From the NCBI GenBank assembly GCA_031373545.1, contig JANMMT010000105.1, forward strand, positions 15,205-79,204: a stretch of DNA of 64,000 nucleotides, written 5' to 3'. Below, one piece after another: positions 56,565-64,000 of this stretch (position 1 is the first letter of the stretch; every line of letters starts with the position of its first letter). Made by a program: the position numbers and the translations under genes. The notes under the pieces were generated by a model. The model saw only the letters and a list, made by a program, of their open reading frames with translations, was not told where the DNA came from and made no database searches. This DNA is from JADCCX01 sp031373545. GTDB taxonomy: Bacteria > Pseudomonadota > Alphaproteobacteria > Rhizobiales > Beijerinckiaceae.

Positions 56565-58382
56565 TCAGTCCGTTTGCGCCCGTCCATAATATGTGCGGAA
56601 TGCAGGTGACGTTGCCAGCAGGCGCTCGAGCGGCCCCTCCGCCACCATGCGGCCAGACTCCAGGAACACCACGCGGTGGAAGAGGGCGAGATGGGCCAAG
56701 TCATGGGTGATCGCGACGACGGTGGCCGCGCCGGTACCGCGCGTGAGGAGTTCGAAGATGAGACGCGCACGCGGCGGATCCAGCGCGCTGGCCGGCTCAT
56801 CCAGCACGAAGAGGCGGGGCGCGCGGTAGAGCGCACGGGCAATCGCCACGCGCTGGCGTTCCCCGCCCGAAAGGCTGGCGACGTCTTCTCCCACGACGGC
56901 CAGCAGCCCTTTGGGCTGCGCCGCGATGACATCGCTCAAACCGGCCTGCCCGGCAACGCGGGCGATACGCGTCAGATCAAGCTCTTCGCCAAAAGCGATG
57001 TTGGCGGCCAGAGTGCCTGTGAGGATCAGCGGTGTCTGGGGCACATAGCCCACGACGCCGTGCGTCCAGGACAGCGCCTCGCCGGTGACCATCGTCTCAT
57101 CAAGCTTCATATGGCCCTGTGATGGCGCGAGCAGCCCCAGCAGGATATCCGCCAACGTGCTCTTGCCCGAGCCGGACGGGCCGACGATGGCGATTTTCTC
57201 CCCGCTTCTGATGGCCAGCGTGATGTCACTCAGCACCGCCCCGCGTTCGGCCTGATAGGTGTGGCCAATGCCCTCCAGCGTCAGCAGCGCCGGATAGTCA
57301 CGCCGCAGGGGCGGGTTGGCCGCGCGCGGCGCATGCAACGACGTGCCCAGCCGCTCGGCCATGGGCTGGTGAAAGCGCAGATTGGTCAGGCTGACATAGA
57401 CCTGCTGCGCCAGCGGCAGCATACGCAGGCCGGCGAAGGCGAAGGCCGCCAGCACCGGCAGATCGGCGCGCGGGTCCTGCCCCATCCAGGAGCGATAGAT
57501 CGGGACAGAGAACAGCAGCGTGACGGCCAGCATCTCCAGCGCATATTTGGGGATGGTGGGCACGATCTTCGACAGCGCATCCGCCCGGTAGAAGATGCCC
57601 AGCGCGCCCAGCACCCGCTGCACGAGAAAACCAGGATCGCGCGCCAGCAACACCTCGCGCGCCATGCCGTACATCTCGCCCGCGCTCTGCATCGCCACAT
57701 CGGTGGCGCGGACCACGGAGGCCCCTGCCCTGTCCATGCGGCGCGCGGTGTAGGCGTAGATCGCGACATAAAGCGCGCCGATGCCGCCCAGAATCACGAG
57801 GCTTGCCACGGGCTCGATCAGCGCCAGCAGGAGCACCACGAGTGCCAGTTGCACGAGGCGAGCCAGAATCATGCAAAACTGCTGGATGCAGCTTGAAGCC
57901 ACCTGGCCGATCTCGGTGGTGGTGCGATGCGCCAGCTCCGTCGGCGAGTGTTGCAGGAAGAACGCGAACGGCTGGCGAAAGCAATCCTGCGCGAACCGCT
58001 CCGACAGGCGATAGGCGAGACGCGCGGAAAAGCGCACGGTCAGCAGAGTCAGGAGCAGGCCCGCCAGAGCCTGCAGCACAAACAGCGCGATCGTGATGGA
58101 CGCCGCGACATGCACCGGTGGCAACTTCGGACCCAGCCCGACGAACGCCAGCGCCCGCGCGGCTGAGCCGCCGGCGGCAGGCTCCGCCCCCGAGATGAGC
58201 GCGGCCATCAGCGGCAGGATCGACGCGACGCCGACCATTTCCAGCACGCCCACGGCGACAGAGAAGATGAGTATGCCGATGAACCCCGCTCGGAACTCGG
58301 GCAGGATAAGGCGGATAAAGGCGCGCAGGGAGTGCAGCACGGGAGTTCCTGATGTGGCGCTGGCCTGATGTGGCGCTGGCAT
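56565..58382 (-). CDS. ABC exporter (fused transmembrane and ATPase domains) in the alginate-like operon
   Basis: About 605 residues from MPAPHQASAT; another in-frame start lies 33 bp upstream. The N-terminal exporter domain has five to six hydrophobic segments (FIGILIFSVAVGVLEMVGV, ITIALFVLQALAGLLLTLL and others). The nucleotide-binding domain has GPSGSGKSTLADILLGL, YVPQTPLILTGTL, LSGGERQRVAIARAL and FVLDEPASALD. It resembles half-size exporters such as MsbA and glycan or lipid flippases. It is the last gene of the algD-alg44-alg8 operon, 54 bp after the synthase stop, suggesting a role in polymer or lipid-linked glycan transport. The substrate is inferred. Confidence 0.87.
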   Translation of the reverse strand: MPAPHQASATSGTPVLHSLRAFIRLILPEFRAGFIGILIFSVAVGVLEMVGVASILPLMAALISGAEPAAGGSAARALAFVGLGPKLPPVHVAASITIALFVLQALAGLLLTLLTVRFSARLAYRLSERFAQDCFRQPFAFFLQHSPTELAHRTTTEIGQVASSCIQQFCMILARLVQLALVVLLLALIEPVASLVILGGIGALYVAIYAYTARRMDRAGASVVRATDVAMQSAGEMYGMAREVLLARDPGFLVQRVLGALGIFYRADALSKIVPTIPKYALEMLAVTLLFSVPIYRSWMGQDPRADLPVLAAFAFAGLRMLPLAQQVYVSLTNLRFHQPMAERLGTSLHAPRAANPPLRRDYPALLTLEGIGHTYQAERGAVLSDITLAIRSGEKIAIVGPSGSGKSTLADILLGLLAPSQGHMKLDETMVTGEALSWTHGVVGYVPQTPLILTGTLAANIAFGEELDLTRIARVAGQAGLSDVIAAQPKGLLAVVGEDVASLSGGERQRVAIARALYRAPRLFVLDEPASALDPPRARLIFELLTRGTGAATVVAITHDLAHLALFHRVVFLESGRMVAEGPLERLLATSPAFRTYYGRAQTD

Positions 58383-58436
58383 AGAGTACTTCGCACCCCT
58401 ACGCCAAGCACCCATACACCAAGGACCTGTGCAGCC

Positions 58437-60134
58437 CTAGAATCCCATCAGGCCACTGTAACTGTAGGCTGTCGGCAGCTTGAGGAACCCGGTGTAGCTC
58501 ACGAGCGCCAGCACCAGCATCGACAGGGTGACGGCCGTGAGGTAGCTCGCGGTCCAGCCGCGCAGGCGCTCGGTGAACCCCTCGTTGAACCCGGCGCTCT
58601 GGTTGCCGCGGTTGGTCCAACGCTGCTTGGAAAGGCGAAACAGGCTGTAGACCTTCACCGAAGCGTTGAGCAGCTGATTGGTGAAGATGATCAGCGGAAA
58701 GGAAATGTGCACGTCGCGCGCGTAGGCGTAAAGCCAGACCGACTGGACAAAGCGCGTGAGCGCAATCCAGACAAGATACCCCGCCAGCAGCCAGGGCGTG
58801 ATGAAGATCATCGTCAGCACCGCCAGCACCGGGGAGACGAGCATGGTCCACATCGCGATGCGCTGATCCATCACGCACCACCAGATGAAGAAGCCGACCT
58901 TGCGCGGCCCCAGCGCGATGCAGCGCGAACCGTTGCGCAGCATATTGCCTGACCAGCGGCGCAGGTTCTGCACCATGCGTTCGTAGCCGTTGCCCTCCAC
59001 ATGCTCGATGGTGATGGCCAGCGCATCGGGCACGTAGGTCATCTTCGCGCCTTGCGTGAGCATGTAGTACCAGGTCGACTTGTCATCGCCCGACAGGAAG
59101 CGGAAACGGCCCCAGAGCCAGTGCTCAAGGTAATCCTCCTCGACCATGCCGATGAATTGCGGCTGCGTGACATGATGGGCCCGAAACAGCGAGAGCCGCC
59201 CCGTCAGCGTCAGCACCTTGCCCGCAAGCGCATGGCTTTGCATGGCGATGCGGCGCTGGGCAAAACGCATGCGCAGCCACACCTCCTGCCAGCGCGGCCC
59301 GTGGACGATGACCTCCTCATCGGTGGTGAGCGCCTGCAATTCTTTGTCCACGTAAAAGAGCGAGACGCATTTCTGCAGCATGCCCGGTGCCCAGATGGAA
59401 TCGCCATCCATGAACACCACGGCGTCATCACCATTGACCGTGCCCGCGTTGCGCATGGCCCGGAGCGCCGCACCGATGGCGTAGCGTTTGCCCCCTTTCC
59501 ACTGGCGGGCAATCACCAGCTCGATGTCGAGATCGCTGGCATGATCGCCTAGAAAATTCGCGATGATCACCTCGTCGCTGTCATCCCCCGAGCCCAGCCA
59601 GATCGTGGCGGAGAGGCCGGTGGCCCGAAATTCCCGCACCATGCTTTCCATCACCAGCGCGGTGACGGCGGGGTTCTCCTTGAAGGTCGTCATCATGACA
59701 TGGACATGGGAGGGTCGCTCGCCCCGTGCCCAGGCCGCATCGGCCTTGGCGCGCCAGATCGGATATTTGATGTGGGCGAAAATCAGCGCGCGCACACCGT
59801 GGTTGAACCACCAGCCAAAGCGCCACAGGCCGAGTGCCCCCATGACCAGCATGATGTCCTTGGTATCAGGATTCCACAGGATGTTGGGCACGCTGACGAG
59901 GAGAATCAGGCAGAACGACAGATAGATCGTGATCTGGAACAGCACTTTCGCGTTCCATTTCTGGCGGCGGCTTGGCGGCGCCAGCAGGAAGCCATACTCG
60001 TCCAAGGCGGCCTGAGACAAAGGCGGGAGATCACGGCTGACCGCACCGATCTTGTTTTCGATCCGGATCGACTGGCCGAACGCCAGCACGCCCACAGGGG
60101 CGGCCGTCGGTGCCTCTGGAGCCGCCGCACTCAC
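58437..60134 (-). CDS. Alg8-like GT2 polysaccharide synthase
   Basis: 565 residues, a family 2 processive glycosyltransferase resembling mannuronan synthase Alg8. A membrane segment (VLFQITIYLSFCLILLVSVP) with the following PNILWNPDTKD is Alg8-like. The GT-A domain has HVMMTTFKENP, LGSGDDSDEVII, VVFMDGDSIWAPGML (DxD) and MVEEDYLEHWLWGR (acceptor ED). The Q-R-W region appears as MVQNLRRWSGNMLRNG, with an extra Arg. Later segments are hydrophobic (TMLVSPVLAVLTMIF). There is no PilZ domain. The GTG start overlaps the stop of the Alg44-like gene. Sugar specificity, probably mannuronate, is inferred from the AlgD homologue upstream. Confidence 0.85.
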   Translation of the reverse strand: MSAAAPEAPTAAPVGVLAFGQSIRIENKIGAVSRDLPPLSQAALDEYGFLLAPPSRRQKWNAKVLFQITIYLSFCLILLVSVPNILWNPDTKDIMLVMGALGLWRFGWWFNHGVRALIFAHIKYPIWRAKADAAWARGERPSHVHVMMTTFKENPAVTALVMESMVREFRATGLSATIWLGSGDDSDEVIIANFLGDHASDLDIELVIARQWKGGKRYAIGAALRAMRNAGTVNGDDAVVFMDGDSIWAPGMLQKCVSLFYVDKELQALTTDEEVIVHGPRWQEVWLRMRFAQRRIAMQSHALAGKVLTLTGRLSLFRAHHVTQPQFIGMVEEDYLEHWLWGRFRFLSGDDKSTWYYMLTQGAKMTYVPDALAITIEHVEGNGYERMVQNLRRWSGNMLRNGSRCIALGPRKVGFFIWWCVMDQRIAMWTMLVSPVLAVLTMIFITPWLLAGYLVWIALTRFVQSVWLYAYARDVHISFPLIIFTNQLLNASVKVYSLFRLSKQRWTNRGNQSAGFNEGFTERLRGWTASYLTAVTLSMLVLALVSYTGFLKLPTAYSYSGLMGF

Positions 60135-62035
60135 AACCCGCGCCCGACCTCGGTGAAGCTGGAGAAGACCGTGTTGACGGAGCGGCGCGCAAAGGAGACG
60201 ACCGTTGGCATGCCGATCTCGAACTTCGCATCCACGACGGCGCGGTCGGCAGGATCGAAGCGCAGGGTCACGCGGGCCGTGCGGTCGCGGTCCGTGGGCT
60301 TGGGCCCGCCGTCGCGCGCCTGTTTCCAGGTGTAGCGCGCATCCACATCGTCGATGAAGGCCGCGTTGCGCTCGACCGCCATCACGCGGGCAGTGGTCTT
60401 GGCGCGCAGCGCCGGCAGAAAGACGGTCGCTTCGTCTCCCAGGATAATGCGTCCCGCCTCATCCTGGCGCACGAAGGCGTGGACCACGCGTGATTCCGTC
60501 GCCTCCAGAACGAGGATCGTATCGCCACGCTTGAGGGACGACCCCTCGGGGCGCAACACCTTCATCACGCGGGAATCGCGTGCGGCGACGATTCGGTTCG
60601 TCATCCGCCGCTTCTGCATGACCTGCAGTTCTTCCAGCGAGAGATCGACCTCGGAACTGGCCCGCGCCACCGCGGCCTCGGTTTCCTTGAGGCGGCCGAC
60701 GATCTGGCCACCATCAAAATAATGACCCGCCAGAACGTTGTCCTGCATGGCCAGGCGTTCACGCTTGTTGATCTGTGCCTTGGCCAGCTGCGCCGTCAGT
60801 TCCGCGAGGCGATCGCTCGCCTCCTCGATGCGGGGGCGGATGACGAAGCCCTTCTTGAACAGGTCCGACAACCGCTCGAAGCGCTCACGCGCCACCCGCT
60901 CCTGGGCCATGAGCTGTGTCAGGTCTTCGTCGATCTTCTCCAGCTTGCTGTTGGCCACATGCACATATTCGTCGCGCTTCAGCTTTTCCGATTCAAGCTC
61001 CGCCTGGCGCAGGCGCAGATCCTCGCGCGCGCGCTCCACTTTCACCGAGGCCATGTTGACAAGCTTCTCCACCTCCGGATCTTCGAGCACCGCAATGCGC
61101 GTGCCCTCCGGCACACGGTCGCCCGCCCGCACCAGCAACGACACCACCGAGCCATCCATGGGTGCATTGACCGGCTCGACATTGCCCGCAATCATCGCGC
61201 TGTCGGTTTCGAGCCGCATGTAATTCACGTAGTAGAGCGTTGCGGCATAGCTGATGGTCGCCGTGCCAACGCCGAGCCAGATCACGGCCATGGCCGCCGT
61301 GCGCAGCTTGGCTTTCAGCGGCACCTTCGGCCCATCGCCGCTGCCACCCCTGCGGGCAAACCACGCGGCGATGCGCCGGCGTTTGGGTTCAGCGGGAAGC
61401 GGCTCGGCGAGAGGCGGCTCAGCCGGTGAGGCCGCCGGCTGTACCGGGATCGCTGTTCCCATGGGCGTTGCCGGGATTTCAATCACGCGATGGTCGAAGC
61501 AATGCGCCTCGAGATCACGCTGCATCAGGTCAATGACCTGCTTGTCGAGCAGGCGCATGACTTGCTTGAACTTGTGCGGATTTGGCTGCTTGCGCAGATA
61601 TTGCAGGGTAACCGTCTCCAGCATGTCGAGCTGTGTCGCCTCGTGCGTGCGCGCCCGCAGGAAGGCAAACATCTCCCGCACAGTGTTCATATCGGCGCGG
61701 TAGTTCGGGCGATAGACGGCGGGCACACCTGCGGTCGGTGGTGCCGCCTTGCGTGCGTTCTTTTCGGCCGGTCCTTTTTTGGCCTTGCCTTTTTTGGCAG
61801 TGCTTTTAGTGGCCGTTTTCTTTTTGCCTGCCGGTGGCTTTGTCAGGCGCGCTGCGGTTGCCATGTCTTTTGATGTCGTTCTGCCCTTCGCGACGGGAAC
61901 CGTTTCCACCCTGTCAGCCGTCCGCGTCTCAGCTGCACGAGGTGCAGTTGACGCAGGGTTTGAAACGGATCGAGGCGCCGCTTCAAGCGACGCCTTCAAC
62001 TCGTCCTGGATTTCCTTGCGGATCCGGATCGTCAC
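60131..62035 (-). CDS. Alg44-like HlyD-type periplasmic protein without a visible PilZ domain
   Basis: About 634 residues. I start at a GTG preceded by GGAG, 46 bp after the dehydrogenase stop; a longer ATG frame would overlap that gene by 59 bp. The N-terminal 100 residues include a Lys/Ala-rich stretch (KKTATKSTAKKGKAKKGPAE). Then comes a helical segment (MNTVREMFAFLRARTHEAT), a membrane anchor (AMAVIWLGVGTATISYAAT) at about 255-275, and a HlyD-type periplasmic part with a long coiled coil and MDGSVVSLLVRAGDRVPEG. In Pseudomonas the cytosolic N terminus of Alg44 is a PilZ c-di-GMP domain; I see neither RxxxR followed by D/NxSxxG nor an equivalent here. Confidence 0.75.
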   Translation of the reverse strand: MTIRIRKEIQDELKASLEAAPRSVSNPASTAPRAAETRTADRVETVPVAKGRTTSKDMATAARLTKPPAGKKKTATKSTAKKGKAKKGPAEKNARKAAPPTAGVPAVYRPNYRADMNTVREMFAFLRARTHEATQLDMLETVTLQYLRKQPNPHKFKQVMRLLDKQVIDLMQRDLEAHCFDHRVIEIPATPMGTAIPVQPAASPAEPPLAEPLPAEPKRRRIAAWFARRGGSGDGPKVPLKAKLRTAAMAVIWLGVGTATISYAATLYYVNYMRLETDSAMIAGNVEPVNAPMDGSVVSLLVRAGDRVPEGTRIAVLEDPEVEKLVNMASVKVERAREDLRLRQAELESEKLKRDEYVHVANSKLEKIDEDLTQLMAQERVARERFERLSDLFKKGFVIRPRIEEASDRLAELTAQLAKAQINKRERLAMQDNVLAGHYFDGGQIVGRLKETEAAVARASSEVDLSLEELQVMQKRRMTNRIVAARDSRVMKVLRPEGSSLKRGDTILVLEATESRVVHAFVRQDEAGRIILGDEATVFLPALRAKTTARVMAVERNAAFIDDVDARYTWKQARDGGPKPTDRDRTARVTLRFDPADRAVVDAKFEIGMPTVVSFARRSVNTVFSSFTEVGRGL

Positions 62036-62081
62036 GGGGGCGATACTCCACTTGCCCGATTTCTTACCCAATGATCGATGA

Positions 62082-63485
62082 TTACCAGCAGATCCCTTTA
62101 TAATTTGCTCTCGCGCGGATCTTTTCTGGCAACCGCACAAGGTCCACCAACGGAAGGTCGGTGTCCGCCCGTTCCAGCGCGGTGCGGAATTCCGCCGTGT
62201 TGTGGGCCACGATCACCGCATCGCATTCGGCGATCAACGCCTTGGCACTGATGCACAGCGCCGATGGCAGGGCCTGCACGGCGGCGCGCGTGGCCTGGTT
62301 GGCTGTTTTCATGTAGGCCATGGCCAGTTCCACACCTGCCGCTGTCACGTTGGGATCATAGACCTTGACCACGTAACCCGCGCTGACGAGGCGTCCGAGC
62401 AAGGCCAATTGCGGGCTTTCACGCAGATCGTCGGTGCCGCTCTTGAAGGTCACGCCCAGCATGCCGACCGTGGTCGCGCCCGTTGCCTTGACCAGATTGA
62501 AGGCGTGATCAAGGTGCCATTCATTGGACTGAAGCACCGAGCCGATCATGGGCATGTCGATGCCGTTGCGCCGTGCCAGGCCCTGGATGCCCCGCAGATC
62601 CTTGGGCAGGCAGGAGCCGCCGAAGGCAAATCCAGGCTTGAGATAATAGCTCGAGATGTTGAGCTTGGTGTCCTGACAGAAGATGTTCATGACCTCATGG
62701 CTGTCGATGTCGAGCGCCTGTGCCAGGCGACCGACCTCATTGCCGAAGGCCACCTTCACGGCATGCCAGGTGTTGTCGACATACTTCACCAGCTCCGCCG
62801 CCTCGATGGAGGTGATAATGAGGGGCGCATCGATGCCCTTGTAGATGGCGGCGAGGGCCGCGCCGCTGGCCTCATCATAGGCCCCGATCACGGTCTTGGG
62901 CGGCGCGAAGAAATCCGCAATCGCCACGCCCTCGCGCAGGAACTCGGGATGGAAGCACAGGCCGAAATCGCGGCCGGCCTTGAGCCCGGACCATTTCTCG
63001 ATCTCGGGGAGAATCTCCTTGCGCGTGGTGCCAGCCGGCACGGTGGAACGGATTACGACGAGGTGCCAATCCTTCTTGGCTTTCAGCGCCAGGCCGATGT
63101 CGCGGGCCGCGCCGCGCAGCGCATTGAGGTTGACCGAACCATCCGCCATGCTGGGTGTGCCCACGCAGACGAAGGTCATGTCAGTGCCCAGCACCGCGCC
63201 CAGCCCGCTGTTCACCGCCGTGATGCGGCCCTCGGTCAGCCCATCGGCAATGTAATCATCCAGATCATGCTCCAGCAACGGGCCCTTGCCGGCATTGATG
63301 GCACTGGTCTTGCGGTCATCGAGATCAACGCCGACCACGCGGTGGCCAAGGCGCGCATAGCATGCGACCGAGACGGCGCCCACGTAGCCCAGGCCGATGA
63401 CGCTGATGGAGGGATGGGTTTTTGGCTGTGGCGCGAGCACATCTTCTGGTGCCTCGCGCCTGATCATGGCTGTATTCTGCAGCAT
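62082..63485 (-). CDS. GDP-mannose 6-dehydrogenase-like nucleotide-sugar dehydrogenase (AlgD-like)
   Basis: 467 residues. The NAD-binding motif is ISVIGLGYVGAVSVACYARL. The catalytic cysteine lies in FAFGGSCLPKDLRGIQ. Several parts match AlgD more than UDP-glucose dehydrogenases: CFHPEFLREGVAIADF, DAPLIITSIEAAELVKYVDN, TWHAVKVAFGNEVGRLAQ, CQDTKLNISSYYLKPGFAFG, MLGVTFKSGTDDLRESP, and the exact ending KGICW (EGICW in Pseudomonas AlgD). The expected reaction is GDP-mannose to GDP-mannuronate, the precursor of alginate. It heads the operon with the Alg44- and Alg8-like genes. A start six codons downstream is also possible. No AlgA gene is in the window to supply GDP-mannose. Confidence 0.85.
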   Translation of the reverse strand: MLQNTAMIRREAPEDVLAPQPKTHPSISVIGLGYVGAVSVACYARLGHRVVGVDLDDRKTSAINAGKGPLLEHDLDDYIADGLTEGRITAVNSGLGAVLGTDMTFVCVGTPSMADGSVNLNALRGAARDIGLALKAKKDWHLVVIRSTVPAGTTRKEILPEIEKWSGLKAGRDFGLCFHPEFLREGVAIADFFAPPKTVIGAYDEASGAALAAIYKGIDAPLIITSIEAAELVKYVDNTWHAVKVAFGNEVGRLAQALDIDSHEVMNIFCQDTKLNISSYYLKPGFAFGGSCLPKDLRGIQGLARRNGIDMPMIGSVLQSNEWHLDHAFNLVKATGATTVGMLGVTFKSGTDDLRESPQLALLGRLVSAGYVVKVYDPNVTAAGVELAMAYMKTANQATRAAVQALPSALCISAKALIAECDAVIVAHNTAEFRTALERADTDLPLVDLVRLPEKIRARANYKGICW

Positions 63486-63723
63486 TTGTATCGCCCCTGT
63501 CCGCTGGTCCCAGTTGTTGTGCTCGAAGGCCTGGGTGCGGGCCGTGATGACGTTGCGTCAGCCTCATTGAAGAGAATCCTAATGCAGGGACGGAACGCCT
63601 GCCAGCGCCGCTGCAATTTACCCGATTGGCTAAATGCAGATTAATATCGAGACGTTTTCTAGGTATCCGCGCAAACTCTTGTTAAGCCATTGGTCTGAAA
63701 TGGCGGCCAGAGGACGAGACATC
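63486..63723. promoter_or_regulatory. Divergent promoter region of the alginate-like operon and the MOSC gene
   Basis: 238 bp between divergent starts. A short dyad TGACG-TTG-CGTCA lies at 63548-63560, 63 bp from the dehydrogenase start. The right half is AT-richer. No sigma-factor motif could be assigned with confidence, and I see no gene here. Confidence 0.45.
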
Positions 63724-64000
63724 ATGACTTTTGCCACGATCTCCGGCTTGTATCGTTATCCGATCAAAGGGCTGTCGCCGGAACTGCTGAGCGAGGCCCG
63801 GCTTGAGGCGAACGGTTATTTCCCTGGCGACCGTCTCTTTGCGATCGAGAATGGCCCTTCAGGGTTTGATCCGGCGGCGGCCGAACACCTGCCGAAAACA
63901 CGGTTTCTCATGTTGATGCGCCACGCCCGTCTGGCACGGCTCCAGACACGCTACGACGATGCCACCGGCGTGGTGACGATCCTGCAGGGCGGCCGGGTGC
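63724..64000 (+). CDS. MOSC domain protein, N-terminal part (cut by window edge)
   Basis: 92 visible residues: ISGLYRYPIKGLSPELLSEA, FPGDRLFAIENGPSGFDPAA and FLMLMRHARLARLQT form the MOSC N-terminal beta-barrel domain. Such proteins are involved in molybdenum cofactor-dependent reactions, for example as partners of N-oxide reducing systems. The catalytic MOSC domain lies beyond the window. AGAGGACGAG upstream of the ATG supports the start. Confidence 0.88.
   Translation, partial: MTFATISGLYRYPIKGLSPELLSEARLEANGYFPGDRLFAIENGPSGFDPAAAEHLPKTRFLMLMRHARLARLQTRYDDATGVVTILQGGRV

Noticed and set aside
62036..62140. Longer N terminus for the Alg44-like protein (ATG at 62140)
   Set aside because: It would overlap the dehydrogenase gene by 59 bp and lacks a ribosome-binding site; the GTG with GGAG upstream is preferred.
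1..64000. tRNA, rRNA, CRISPR arrays and intact transposases
   Set aside because: None could be recognised by eye on either strand; a covariance-model tRNA scan would be needed to exclude a missed tRNA.

Overview
The window is a gene-dense, GC-rich stretch of an alphaproteobacterial chromosome, most likely Hyphomicrobiales (Rhizobiales). The evidence is a dnaA-dnaN-recF block, DUF1127 and DUF4170 proteins, an ArsR-methyltransferase regulator in front of metF-metH, an efp-epmA-epmB cluster, a PPDK gene, and isocitrate lyase with a divergent ScfR/RamB-type regulator. No rRNA, tRNA, CRISPR array, phage or intact transposase gene was seen. Family-level placement is not possible from sequence reading alone. 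All functional calls rest on recognised motifs and gene order; no database search was run.

Layout. 0-2.6 kb: methionine/folate operon on the minus strand (ArsR-methyltransferase regulator, metF, start of metH) with a dyad operator candidate upstream. 2.6-7.2 kb: SDR enzyme, LysR regulator divergent from a DUF1127 protein, MarR regulator plus NlpC/P60 hydrolase, YciB, and a small PH-like membrane protein. 7.16-7.43 kb: a 269-bp non-autonomous inverted-repeat element sits exactly at the junction between the PH-like gene and ccmG. 7.4-12 kb: ccmC-ccmD-ccmG and a type I secretion ATPase/adaptor pair. 12.2-16.9 kb: recF, dnaN, dnaA and a 720-bp region with DnaA-box-like sites. 16.9-27.1 kb: dihydroorotase, YgfZ, Tag, an HD protein, a phosphatase, a secreted repeat protein, a four-gene catabolic unit (MFS, AcuI-like reductase, TPP enzyme, SDR) and DUF2293. 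27.1-31.3 kb: clpB and an AT-richer lone DUF4238 gene. 31.5-38.3 kb: a peptide/nickel-type ABC transporter (dppFDCB order on the map) and the plsC-rimI-tsaB-nfuA group. 38.4-46 kb: TctC-type binding protein divergent from a malonyl-CoA synthetase, epmB-epmA divergent from efp, a polyprenyl-phosphate sugar transferase, and a YciA thioesterase. 46-56.6 kb: ppdK, an orphan family-5 binding protein, the ScfR-like regulator and aceA, DUF4170, motB-motA, and a TauE exporter. 56.6-63.5 kb: a minus-strand operon of AlgD-like GDP-mannose dehydrogenase, Alg44-like protein, Alg8-like synthase and an ABC exporter. A MOSC protein begins at the right edge.

The most unusual unit is the last operon. It looks like an alginate/polymannuronate-type polysaccharide system with Pseudomonas-like AlgD and Alg8. 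It has no AlgK/E/G/X genes in the window, the Alg44-like protein has no visible PilZ domain, and an ABC exporter is the fourth gene. The second notable object is the 269-bp element. Removing it with one TA dinucleotide restores a TAATG stop/start overlap between ccmG and the next gene, and a 15-bp copy of its end recurs at the stop codons of two convergent genes at 45.6 kb.
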